Shown here in pieces: positions 22,019 to 31,392 of a stretch of 64,000 nt of DNA. Every line of letters begins with the position of its first letter. Position 1 is the first letter of the stretch. Source of the DNA: Tulasnella sp. 424 (taxonomy: Eukaryota > Basidiomycota > Agaricomycetes > Cantharellales > Tulasnellaceae); contig WSUB01000007.1 of NCBI GenBank assembly GCA_019633425.1, positions 1 to 64,000 on the forward strand, given 5' to 3'. The notes beneath the pieces were generated by a model, which was not told the DNA's origin, did no database searches, and saw nothing but the letters and a program-made list of their open reading frames with translations. Both the position numbers and the translations under genes were made by a program.

Positions 22019-23413
22019 CTATGTGTTCGTATTCGTCCATGGATCAAGCCGAAAGACCACATCTACCTTCCGTCTCAATTCAACAAGAATTTCCCTCTCT
22101 CTTTCCATATCTTCGTCGCTCTGATTAGGCGCGATAGGATCTCTAAGCACCCGTATTCGTCTGATAGTAGGCACCGCATCCACTAGAGCGCTGAGGCTAG
22201 CACACGGTGCGTAGTCCAATAGAACCTCCTCCAGTCTTGGCCATCTAATGGAGTCAATCCCCTCGTTTCTCCTCAAAATAGTAGCTTCTTCCGACAATAC
22301 GTCGGCACACGCGTCGGTTTCTTGTCCCACCACGTAGTTGGCGTAGCGCGTTATATTTGGACAACGCCGAAAGACGAGTTCGAATGTCGGCTCGGGCCCG
22401 GTATCGAACCACTGCAGATCTCGGAGATGAGAGTATTCCGGAAGCTCAGTAGGCACCTGGGTTGGTGCATACCCCTGGAAGATAAGAGCTTGCAGAGCGG
22501 GAGTCAACAATGAAGAGAGGATTAACCCGGGTTCACAATTCGCCATTCGTAGTTCGAGGAGTTTTGGAAGTTCCGTTCGGCTCCAGTTGACGGAGGGTCG
22601 GATTGAGTCGAGGTCCAAGTTTGCAATGGAAAGCAAAGTCAGGCGTGAGGGTGTCTGCGGGATGACGAAATAGATATTCGAAGATAGTTGGTGAAGAGTT
22701 GGGGCGTCTATGTCGATTCGGAGGGTCGTGTCCGCTTCAGGGGTGAAATTGGCGATGGTTAATTCGTCCATTTGGAGGCGCTTTAATGACGATAATGGGA
22801 GTTTGAGAAGCTGTAATAGGTGTTCTGAAGATATGTCATGGGCTAAGCTGGCCTTCATACTGGTATTGGAGAGGATGGTGAGGGTTTCCAACCGGACTGC
22901 ATGCTCTTTAAGGAGACGGAGAACAATGCCGAAGTCTGAAATGAATCCCGGAGCGATCGTAAGATGCAGAGGAAGGGATCCGCTTTTCCCAAAGCGCTCC
23001 CGAAGTTCATTAACCTCTCCTATTCCAACTGAGGGGATATTATTTCGGCCAACTCCCGACCACCCCCGTGCAATGCGATCCGTAACCCCAATGTTCACAT
23101 GAGTCCAATAGGACGGGGATGTTTGAACGAGGTTGTACCATCCCCGTTGTACAAGCATCAAGTCCAGCAACGGGTGCCTGCAAAAGTGCTCGAGCGCGTT
23201 GTTGTAAGGGAAGGGGAAGGGTAGGGAGTCACTGATATCCTGGTAGAGAATATTGAATGTGTTGATCAGTAGCTCGAGTGGGAGAAGAGCATTGATATTT
23301 GTTGGGCTTGTGTAAGTATCAGATATCCCCTTTTGGGAATCAGTGGATTTGAGGAAGGTAGAGTCTCGCATTGCTATGGATGTCGGAGCGGTTTTGGCAG
23401 CGTCGTTGCCCAT
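22019..23413 (-). CDS. F-box protein, tandem copy 2
   Basis: Single-exon gene with the same architecture as copy 1 and high similarity over its whole length (NALLPLELLINTFNILY, LLDLMLVQRGWYNLVQ, SPSYWTHVNIGVTD, C-terminal FRLDPWTNTNT). Two in-frame ATGs are possible: 23413 (MGNDAAK, 464 aa) and 23371 (MRDST, 450 aa). The second corresponds to the start used by the paralogues and may be the real one. The 3' flank is of the same type as copies 1 and 4 (helicase-derived). Predicted SCF adaptor; substrate unknown. Confidence 0.82.
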   Translation of the reverse strand: MGNDAAKTAPTSIAMRDSTFLKSTDSQKGISDTYTSPTNINALLPLELLINTFNILYQDISDSLPFPFPYNNALEHFCRHPLLDLMLVQRGWYNLVQTSPSYWTHVNIGVTDRIARGWSGVGRNNIPSVGIGEVNELRERFGKSGSLPLHLTIAPGFISDFGIVLRLLKEHAVRLETLTILSNTSMKASLAHDISSEHLLQLLKLPLSSLKRLQMDELTIANFTPEADTTLRIDIDAPTLHQLSSNIYFVIPQTPSRLTLLSIANLDLDSIRPSVNWSRTELPKLLELRMANCEPGLILSSLLTPALQALIFQGYAPTQVPTELPEYSHLRDLQWFDTGPEPTFELVFRRCPNITRYANYVVGQETDACADVLSEEATILRRNEGIDSIRWPRLEEVLLDYAPCASLSALVDAVPTIRRIRVLRDPIAPNQSDEDMEREREILVELRRKVDVVFRLDPWTNTNT

Positions 23414-23559
23414 CACAAACAAGGCCAAATGTTTCGTAAAAACGAGCCTCGGTGGTCGTGCTGAGAAGCATGAAGTCGGCGTTGCCGCAGGACAAGAAAC
23501 AGAGGGAAATTATGGTGAGGAAAACGGGAAGGCAAGAAATCTCAGAGTCCATGGATGAG

Positions 23560-23742
23560 GAGAGATGGTGCATTGGTGTATCTACAGGGGTGATGTGGGT
23601 GCACTGTGTCCTACCCATGAATGATCATTGTGAGACTGCGGGCATCGAAAGCACAGTGATCAATCTGGTAATTAAAGTCATTCGAAAACATCGATACATG
23701 GTGCGTGAGACGTGAACACGTAATACATGCGACAGACAAGAT
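23560..23742. repeat. F-box 3' flank, type b
   Basis: Resembles 27420-27697 downstream of F-box copy 5. Shared segments include tgtatctaca with gtgatgtg, cagtgatcaatctggtaa, and gcgacagacaaga before acgcatccgtccacgg. It differs from the helicase-derived flank of copies 1, 2 and 4. Confidence 0.7.
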
Positions 23743-25095
23743 TTACGCATCCGTCCACGGATCAAGCAAAAAGACAACATCTACTTTCCGCCTTAATTCG
23801 ACCAGAATCTCCTTCTCTCTTTCCACATCTTGATTATGGCGATAAGGAGAATCGATAGGATCTCTGAGAAGCCTTATTCGCCTGATAGTGGGCACCGCAT
23901 CCACAAGCGCGCTAAGGTTGGCGCACGTTGCGCAGTCGAACATAACCTCCTCAAGTTTTGGCCATTTGATCAAAGTACTTGCCCCTCCTTCCTCCAGGAT
24001 CGTAGCTCCGTCTACCAGGATTTTGAAATCGACTTCGGCCTCTTGTCCCACCACGTAGTTAGTGTAGCGGGTTAAATTCGGACAGCACCGACAAACGAGT
24101 TCGAACACTGTGTCGGGGCCAATATCTGACCACTGCAAGTCTCGGAGGTGAGGGTATTGTGGAAGTTTTGCAGGTGTATGGCTTGAGGCGTCTTCGGACC
24201 GGAAGATGAGGACTTCAAGAATTGGGGTCAAGAATGCGGAGAGAATGGGCCCCGGTTCGCAATCCGTGATTCGTAGTTCAAGGAGTTTGGGAAGTTCGAT
24301 TTGACTTCCGTCGAAGGGGGGCTCGATGGACCGAAGATCCAATTTCGAAACGGAAAGGAAAGTTAGATGGGAGGGGGTCTGCGGAATGATGAGATGGGAG
24401 TACGAAGATAGTTGGTGGAGATTAGGGGCGTCTAGGTCGATTCGACAGGGTTCCATTTCAGGGGGGAAAGAGGTGATGGTTAACTCGTCTATTTGAAGAC
24501 GCTTTAAGGATAATAATGGGAGTTTGAGAAGTTGTACGAAGTATTCTGGAGAAGTGTTACGAATTGGGATGGCCTTGGAGCCTGCACTGGCGACGATGTT
24601 GAGGGTTTCCAACCGGCTTGAATGGTCTTTGAGAACATGGGGAACGACGCTGAAGTCCGAAATAAATCCCGGTGCGATCGTCAAATGCAGAGGAAGTGAT
24701 CCGCTTTTCTCCAGTAGCCCCCGAAGTTCCTTGATTTCTCCCTTTCCAATCGAGGGCACACCATCCTGGCTAACGCCGCGCCGCCACCCCCGTGCAATGA
24801 TGTCCGTAACCCCGATGTTCGCATACGTCCAATAGTACGGGGATGTTTGAACTATGTTGTACCATCCCCTGTGCACAAGCATCAGGTCTAGCAATGGATG
24901 TCTCCTAAAGCGCTCGAGCGCGGTGCTGTAAGGGGAGGGGAAGGGTAGCGAGTCGGTAACATCCAGGTAGATGATATCGAAAACGTTGATCAGTAGCTCG
25001 AGTGGAAGGATAGTATTGATATTGGGACGGCTTGTGTTGACGTCAGATGGGCCTTTTGCGGAATCGGCGGGAATGGGGGGGCTGGAGTCCCGCAT
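23743..25095 (-). CDS. F-box protein, tandem copy 3
   Basis: Single-exon, 450 aa from the ATG at 25095 (MRDSSPP). F-box-like region NTILPLELLINVFDIIY and LLDLMLVHRGWYNIVQ, then LRR-like elements such as LPKLLELRITDCEPGPILS; it ends FLLDPWTDA. Within the array it is closest to copy 5: they share the motifs GVTDIIAR, IGKGEIKE and FSVVPHVLKDH/FSIVPHVLKDH, and a related 3' flank. Predicted SCF substrate receptor. Confidence 0.85.
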   Translation of the reverse strand: MRDSSPPIPADSAKGPSDVNTSRPNINTILPLELLINVFDIIYLDVTDSLPFPSPYSTALERFRRHPLLDLMLVHRGWYNIVQTSPYYWTYANIGVTDIIARGWRRGVSQDGVPSIGKGEIKELRGLLEKSGSLPLHLTIAPGFISDFSVVPHVLKDHSSRLETLNIVASAGSKAIPIRNTSPEYFVQLLKLPLLSLKRLQIDELTITSFPPEMEPCRIDLDAPNLHQLSSYSHLIIPQTPSHLTFLSVSKLDLRSIEPPFDGSQIELPKLLELRITDCEPGPILSAFLTPILEVLIFRSEDASSHTPAKLPQYPHLRDLQWSDIGPDTVFELVCRCCPNLTRYTNYVVGQEAEVDFKILVDGATILEEGGASTLIKWPKLEEVMFDCATCANLSALVDAVPTIRRIRLLRDPIDSPYRHNQDVEREKEILVELRRKVDVVFLLDPWTDA

Positions 25096-25342
25096 TGCTC
25101 TGGATGCCGGAGTGGTTGGGGCAGCGGATGATAAGTCACCTGTCCTGACAAACAAGGCCAAATGTTCGCGCTCATGTAAGCTAGCTGGTCCGCAATCATG
25201 AGGAAACGGCTCCAGTTTGTCGCGCTAGATGAGAGAGAAAGATAGAAAAAAGAATGTAAAGAAGAGGTGTTTGGGCATGAGAGCAAGGGAGATCGATTGC
25301 ATTTAAAATTATTTGAGTTGTTTCGACTTGAGATTAGGGGTG

Positions 25343-25597
25343 CCCTACAACGGAGGCTGCAAGGGCCTACAACACAATTGGGATAACCACGATATACTGG
25401 ATGGAGCTACAGGGTCTCAGGTTGAGAGAGAATTGAACGAGAGACGATTAACGGAGATGGAATTACTGGCCGAGGCGCTCAAGCATCAGATCACCCTTAC
25501 TGCGGGACACTACACAGCTAGGGAGGAAGATTACGATGGGGAGGTATGGGAAGGCAATGAGAATCGAAGGACATGGATAAAGCGGGGTGACGAATAG
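25343..25597 (+). pseudogene. Fossil of the helicase C-terminus (still open frame)
   Basis: About 84 codons read in one frame and align with the last exon of Hel-B: NGGCKGLQHNWD ([12 protein letters not shown] in Hel-B), [20 protein letters not shown], and a terminal WIKRGDE (WIRRDDE in Hel-B). No helicase core precedes it; to the left the sequence is the upstream flank of F-box copy 3. It is a relic of a tandem duplication whose unit contained the helicase 3' end and the convergent F-box gene. Expression cannot be excluded, but there is no start context. Confidence 0.85.
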
Positions 25598-25778
25598 GTG
25601 CATCTTCAAGCATGATGCGCGTGTAGGCTGATAGACAGCGACAACATCGAACTTCTTGGGAATGGTCCAAGGCGCATTCTATTCAACGGCCGTTGTTAGG
25701 AAAATACAGATCACGACCTATTCAGAGACTTGGGCATATCAGATTCGAGACATGAATCTTTATAGTTCGCGATAAGGA

Positions 25779-27110
25779 CTATGTATTGGTCCATGGATCA
25801 AACCGAAAGACAACATCTGCTTTCCGCCTCAATTCGACAAGAATCTCCCTCTCTCTCTCCAGATCTTCGTCAGATAGATGAGACGCGATAGGATCTCTAA
25901 GCACCCGAATTCGCCTGATGGTAGGCACCGCACTTACTAGCGCGCTGAGGCTAGCACACGTTACGTAGTCGAACATAACCTCCTCTAGTCTTGGCCATTT
26001 AATCGAATCAATCTCTCCACTCCTCTGAAGAATCGTTGCTTCGTCTGCCAATATATCAACATGGGCGTCGGTCTCTTGTCCCACCACGTAGTTAGCGTAG
26101 CGCGTTAAATTTGGACAACGTCGAAAGACGAGTTCGAATGTTGAGTCGAAGCCAACGTCTGACCACTGCAGATCTCGGAGATGAGAGTATTCGGGAAGAT
26201 CTGTAGGCAACTCTCTTGCTGCTTGTTGTGACAGGAAGATAAGAGCTTGGAGAGCAGGGGTCGATAATGCAGAGAGAATTGGCCCAGGTTCGCAATACGC
26301 TATTCGTAGTTCGAGGAGTTTTGGAAGTTCAATTCGACTCCCGTTGAAGGACGGTAGGATTGAGGCGAAATCCAGGTGTGAAATGGAAAGCAAAGTTAGA
26401 TGGGAGGGTGTCTGTGGAATGATGAAATGGGTGTGTGAAGATAGTTGGTGGAGATTAGGGGCGTCCAGGTCGATTCGGAGGGTGAAGTCCGTTACAGGGG
26501 GGACATGAATCATGGTGAATTCGTCTATTTGTAGACGCTTTAATGACGATAATGGGAGCTTGAGAAGCTGTACGAGGTCTTTTGAAGAAATGTCATGAGT
26601 TACGCTGGCCTTCGAGTAGGGAGTGGAGACGATGTTGACGGTTTCCAACCGGCCTGCATGCTCTTCGAGAAGATGGAGTACCATACTGAAGTCTGGGATG
26701 AGCCCCGGAGCGACTGTAAGAAGCAGAGGAAGTGATCCACTTTTCCCCAAGCGCTCCTGGAGTTCTTTCACCTCTCCCATTCCAATTGAGGCGATACCAT
26801 CACGGCCAACGCCATCCCACCCCGATGCAATGCTATCCGTAACCCCGATGTTCACATGTGTCCAATAGGACGGAGTTGCTTGAACAAGGTTGTACCATCC
26901 CCGGTGTACAAGCATCAGGTCTAGCAACGGATGTCTCCTAAAGTGCTCGAACGCTGGGTCGTAAGGGAAGGGGAAGGGTAGCGAGTCGGCGATATTCTGG
27001 TAGAGGATATCGAATACGTTGATCATTAGCTCAAGTGGAAGGATAGTATTGATATTGATATGGCTTGTGTCGACGTCAGATGATCCTTTTGCGGAATTGG
27101 AGTCTCGCAT
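25779..27110 (-). CDS. F-box protein, tandem copy 4
   Basis: Single-exon, 443 aa from the ATG at 27110 (MRDSNSAKG). F-box-like region NTILPLELMINVFDILY with LLDLMLVHRGWYNLVQ and SYWTHVNIG, then LRR-like body, ending FRFDPWTNT. It is slightly shorter at the N-terminus than copies 1-3 through a small deletion after MRDSN. Upstream of its ATG the frame conserved in other copies is shifted, which supports MRDS as the true start in the family. Its upstream region carries an insertion shared with 6352-6430. Confidence 0.85.
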   Translation of the reverse strand: MRDSNSAKGSSDVDTSHININTILPLELMINVFDILYQNIADSLPFPFPYDPAFEHFRRHPLLDLMLVHRGWYNLVQATPSYWTHVNIGVTDSIASGWDGVGRDGIASIGMGEVKELQERLGKSGSLPLLLTVAPGLIPDFSMVLHLLEEHAGRLETVNIVSTPYSKASVTHDISSKDLVQLLKLPLSSLKRLQIDEFTMIHVPPVTDFTLRIDLDAPNLHQLSSHTHFIIPQTPSHLTLLSISHLDFASILPSFNGSRIELPKLLELRIAYCEPGPILSALSTPALQALIFLSQQAARELPTDLPEYSHLRDLQWSDVGFDSTFELVFRRCPNLTRYANYVVGQETDAHVDILADEATILQRSGEIDSIKWPRLEEVMFDYVTCASLSALVSAVPTIRRIRVLRDPIASHLSDEDLEREREILVELRRKADVVFRFDPWTNT

Positions 27111-27189
27111 TGCTGTGGATGTCGGAGTGGTTTTGGCAGCGAATCATTCTTATTGTCGCGTGTGACAAACAAGGCCAGATGTTTACACT

Positions 27190-27315
27190 CACGTAATTGG
27201 TTCGCTTTAGGTATTTAGGTACACACCTAAGCCCCCAGGCCTGCTCCGGAGGCAGAGCAAGAGCTCGTGCGTGAGCTAAGGGGCTTATATCCGTGAGCGG
27301 AGGCTCGCTTCTGTA
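27190..27315. repeat. Short dispersed repeat insertion upstream of F-box copy 4
   Basis: Relative to the upstream regions of the other F-box copies this stretch is inserted. Its core (about 27250-27310, minus strand) matches 6352-6410: both contain taagccccttagctc followed by cacgagctct. Near 27200-27225 there is a small inverted repeat (ttaggt ... acctaa). Size and structure suggest a fragment of a small non-autonomous element. Confidence 0.55.
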
Positions 27316-27419
27316 GGGAAACGGGCCTAGTTTGTCATGCGTTGCTGCGGGATAAATCACACAGGATAGTTATGATAATGAAAGAAGGGAAGCTAAAAAA
27401 GATCAAGTTCCGTGGATCA

Positions 27420-27697
27420 GGAGACATGGCCAATAGATGTATCTACAGACGTGATGTGCGTGCGTGTCGACTGGCTTGTAGTCTCAGAGCCTCAGCTCGC
27501 CTGTCCTCACCTTCGGGCGTTCCTAACGTCGAGTGGCAGTCCTCATCCTTTCTTGGCAATCGGGTCGAATGGTCCATGTTCTGTCCCACCCATAAATGAC
27601 CATGGTGACACTGCGCGCATCGAAGGTACAGTGATCAATCTGGTAACCAAAGTCATTTGGACCCATCGATATACGTAATATATGCGACAGACAAGAT
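27420..27697. repeat. F-box 3' flank, type b (second copy)
   Basis: Homologous to 23560-23742 with an extra insertion near 27480-27560. Shared segments run directly into the stop codons of F-box copies 3 and 5. I see no gene in it. Confidence 0.7.
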
Positions 27698-28831
27698 CTA
27701 CGCATCCGTCCACGGATCAAGCCAGAACACAACATCTACTTTCCGCCTTAATTCGACCAGAATCTCCTTCTCTCTCTCTAAATTTTGATTATGCGGAAGA
27801 GGAGACTCGATAGGATCTCTGAGAAGCCTTATTCGCCTGATGGTGGGCACCGCATCCACCAGCACGCTAAGGTTGGCGCACGTTGCGCAGTCGAACATAA
27901 CCTCCTCAAGTTTTGGCCATGTGATCGAATTATTTTCCTCTGCCTCAAGAATCGTAGCTCCATTTATCAAAATTTTGATATTGGCTTCCGTCTCCTGTCC
28001 GACCGCGTAGTTAGCGTAGCGGGTTAAATTTGGACAGTGCTGAAAACCGAGTTTGAATACTGGGTCGCGGCCCCTATCTGACCATTGCAGGTCTCGGAGG
28101 TGAGAGTATTGCGGAAGTTCCGCGGGTGAACGGCTCGGTCTGTCTTCGGACCGAAAGATGAGGACTTCAAGAGTAGGGGTCAAGAATGCGGAGAGAATGG
28201 GCCCGGGTTCACAATCCGTGATTCGTAGCTCGAGGAGTTTTGGAAGTTCGATTTGGCTTCCGTCGAAGGGAGCCTCGATTGACTGAAGATCCAAGTTCGA
28301 AACAGAGAGGAAAGTTAGATGGGAGGGGTTTTGTGGAATGATGAGATGGGAGTGCGAAGATAGTTGGTGGAGGTTAGGCGCGTCTAGGTCGATTCGGAGC
28401 GTCAGGTCCATTTCAGTGGGCGGTGTAACGCACAATTCGTCCATTTGAAGACGCTTTAAGGATGGTAAGGGGAGTTTGAGAAGTTGTGCGAGGTATTCTG
28501 GAGAAGCGTTACGAATCGGGACGCCCGTAGAGGCTGCATTAGCGAGGATGATGAGGGTTTCCAACCGACTTGCATGGTCTTTGAGAACGTGGGGGACGAT
28601 GCTGAAATCCGAAATGAATCCCGGAGCGATAGTCAGATGCAGAGGAAGTGATCTGCTTTTATCCAATTGCTCCCGAACTTCCTTAATTTCTCCCTTTCCA
28701 ATCCAGGGCACAGCATCCCGGCTAAGGCCACGCCACGCGCGCGCAATGATGTCCGTAACCCCGAGGTTCGTATGTGTCCAGTAGGACGGGGTTGTTTGAA
28801 CGAGGTTGCACCATCCCCGGTGTACAAGCAT
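27698..28831 (-). pseudogene. F-box copy 5, start codon followed by a nonsense codon
   Basis: Related to copy 3. The ATG used by the paralogues is present at 29044-29042, but the next codon is TGA where the others have CGA or CGG (Arg), a single C-to-T change. After it the frame is open through IINAILPPELL-like F-box sequence to the stop at 27698. The first usable in-frame ATG is 28831 (MLVHRGW), giving 377 aa without the first F-box helix. It is either a recent pseudogene, a shortened protein, or the product of a start I cannot see. The LRR-like body and the DPWTDA end are intact. Confidence 0.75.
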
Positions 28832-29538
28832 CAGGTCTAGCAACGGATGTCTGCTAAAGTGCTCGAGCGCTTCGTCGTAAGGGAAGGGGAAGGGTAGCGA
28901 CTCGGTGGTATCCTGGTAGAGGATATCGAATATGTTGATCAGTAGCTCGGGCGGGAGAATAGCGTTGATATTGATTGGTCTTTTGTGGGCGTCGGATTCC
29001 TCCTTTGCGGAATCGTCGGGATTGAGGGAGCTGGAGGCTCACATAGCTCTGGATGTCGCGGGGTGGTTTGGCAGCAATGAATACCCTCATCTCCTCTAAC
29101 AAATAAGGCCAAATGTTCGCACTGACAACCGTAATCCGCCTTCATAGGGAAACGGCTTCGGTTTGTGGTTCGATGAGCGTGAAAGATAAGGAAGGAAATG
29201 TTAAGAAGAGGTGTTTTGGCCACGAGAGCAAGATATATCGATTGTTTTGCAATTGATTGTTTCAGTTTGAGATTGAGAGCAGCGCCGTCGAAAGATGAGT
29301 TGTACCTGCATGATGGCGAGCTTTCCTCCATTCAAAAAATAATTCGGTCCAAAAGAGGACAGAATAATTAAATCGCGGAAGCAATAAGGTGAAGGCAATG
29401 CTCAAGGCGGAGAATCATCACGAACCTCAGCAGTCCCCCCGATAATAACACGGTTACAAACAGTAAACTTCAAATATAGGCTAAATATATGCGCTCGAAA
29501 TCGTTTAAGGGTGCATTCCGTGAAATAAAAGCGTTCCG

Positions 29539-30930
29539 TTATAAACCTGAGCCACTAGATGGTCCCCCGACTCCTTGGCGGCTCCGGCGGCCATCCCTCC
29601 AAGGTTCTACCCACAATGCTACGTCCACCCTCTCCCTCAGTCCTTCCAACAACTGTTTTTCATTTTCTTGATTCTCCAAAGATCCTCGTGTAGTCGGGTC
29701 CCGGAGGACCCTAACCCTCTTGACCGACGGCAGACCGTCAATCAGCTCGGTGATTTCCGCGCATGTGGCGGAATCGAGAAGAACCTCCTCCAGATCTGGC
29801 CACAGAAACTCCTTTGCAGCCATTTTCTGTTTGATGCTGGATATTTCAATGAGGAGGGTCGGTGGCTCGTCGATGACCTCTAGAGGAACCTCGGACTCGA
29901 GTCCGACAATGTAATCCGCAAAGAAGGTAAGATTGGGGCAAAGTGGGAGAAGCATCGAGAACGTTGAATCCGGTCCCAGGTCGTCCCATTGAAGTTCTTT
30001 TAGTTCGTGGTAGCTTGGAAGTGAGTGGGGACTTGGATGATTTCGAGTCTTGCAGTCGACTACAAGGCCAGAGAGCCTTGGTGTATCGAGTATCGATAGG
30101 ACCGCTCCCGGGTTGCAATCCTCCATCCGAAGCTCGACAAGTTGGTCAAGCTGGACCCGGAGCCCGTCCAGTGGAGGGTACAACCTTTCTAAGTCTACGC
30201 CGGTGATGGTCAAGGTCCTCAGGGGAGAGGGTGAAAAGGGGAGGATTAAATGGAATTCGGAGGAAAGACTATGCAGTCTTGGAGCTTTCACTTGGAACCA
30301 TGTAGCGATGAGGGGCTCATCCTCGGCTAGCTGTAGCGGACCTCTACCGATCTGGAGCGAAGTTAAGGAGGGGAGAGGATTTTTGAATATTTCTATCAAC
30401 TGACTCCGAATGATCCGTCTTCGGGTGTGCTTTGAGGCGAGGAGGTTGAACGTTTGCCAGCGGTGCCTGTGCACCTGGAGGGCGTCGACGACAGCTCCAA
30501 AGTCCACCACGTGTTGCTGTTCAATGTTGATATGAATCGGGAGCTGCCCACTCCTTCTTAACTGTAGCTCCAGTGCTGACAGCTGTGATTCACTAGTCTG
30601 TGGACCGTTCTCCTTGGACGGGGTTTGAGGCGACTCCCGTATACCCACGTCCACCGTTGTCCAGTATTGTGGCGAGGCTGCCACTAGGTCATGCCATGCT
30701 CGACAAACAAGCATGACGTCGAGCATGGCATGGCGTCGGTGCTTTATTACAGCCTCAGCATTGCTACGGGGATATGACGGCGGCTCTGTGCCTTCGGTAT
30801 AGATGAAATCGAATGTAGCGAGCAGAAGCTCTGGCGGTAGAGCATCATTGATGGTGGGTGGCGGCACTGCTAGCGGGTCCGTATCCGCATCGGTTGTATT
30901 TTGAGAAAGCGATCGTGAGGTGGTCTCCAT
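29539..30930 (-). CDS. Divergent F-box protein, tandem copy 6
   Basis: Single-exon, 463 aa from the ATG at 30930 (METTSRS). F-box-like region NDALPPELLLATFDFIY, MLDVMLVCRAWHDLVA and SPQYWTTVDVGI. The LRR-like body is recognisably related to copies 1-5 (PDLEEVLLDSATCAEI, RRVRVLRDP-like KRVRVLRDP) but much more diverged. The C-terminus extends past the usual DPW motif (VEPWRDG) into a short Gly/Arg/Ser tail. It may be the older founder or an outgroup of the array. Predicted SCF substrate receptor. Confidence 0.85.
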   Translation of the reverse strand: METTSRSLSQNTTDADTDPLAVPPPTINDALPPELLLATFDFIYTEGTEPPSYPRSNAEAVIKHRRHAMLDVMLVCRAWHDLVAASPQYWTTVDVGIRESPQTPSKENGPQTSESQLSALELQLRRSGQLPIHINIEQQHVVDFGAVVDALQVHRHRWQTFNLLASKHTRRRIIRSQLIEIFKNPLPSLTSLQIGRGPLQLAEDEPLIATWFQVKAPRLHSLSSEFHLILPFSPSPLRTLTITGVDLERLYPPLDGLRVQLDQLVELRMEDCNPGAVLSILDTPRLSGLVVDCKTRNHPSPHSLPSYHELKELQWDDLGPDSTFSMLLPLCPNLTFFADYIVGLESEVPLEVIDEPPTLLIEISSIKQKMAAKEFLWPDLEEVLLDSATCAEITELIDGLPSVKRVRVLRDPTTRGSLENQENEKQLLEGLRERVDVALWVEPWRDGRRSRQGVGGPSSGSGL

Positions 30931-31392
30931 GGGCTTGAGAGCCTGCGGGTTCAAGGGGTAGGTGGTGGTGGATTGAACAAACCTTCGCTAATAATCCCAC
31001 GGCCGCCACCGAGATTGAGGTGGAGGTGCTCATAAGACTCCTAACCTAAAGGGCACAACAGCAGACCTATATTCCAATCCACAGTAATCCCCAGCGTAGA
31101 ATATCGTGGAATCATGATGGCGACGATAACAACAGGCAGTAGTACGTAAAAATGGAGTGGTGAAAAGAAGAACATCCCTAGTAGATCAGCGAGTAGTGAA
31201 GAAGAAAAAAATAGTACAACAAATGAAAAAAGAAATGAACAAAAAGAAATCAACACATGGGAAAAGGTCCGTGAGATTGAGGTCGTTAAAAGTATAAAAT
31301 GGCCAGAGAAGAGATCCAGATGAAAAACAAAATCCGCGTTCAACGAAGTCACAGATTATGAAATGTGAGGAGGCATGCATGTGCGTTTACGG

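Noticed and set aside
31041..31380. Hydrophobic open frames on the minus strand
   Set aside because: They arise from A/T-rich spacer downstream of the membrane-protein gene; no start context or paralogue.
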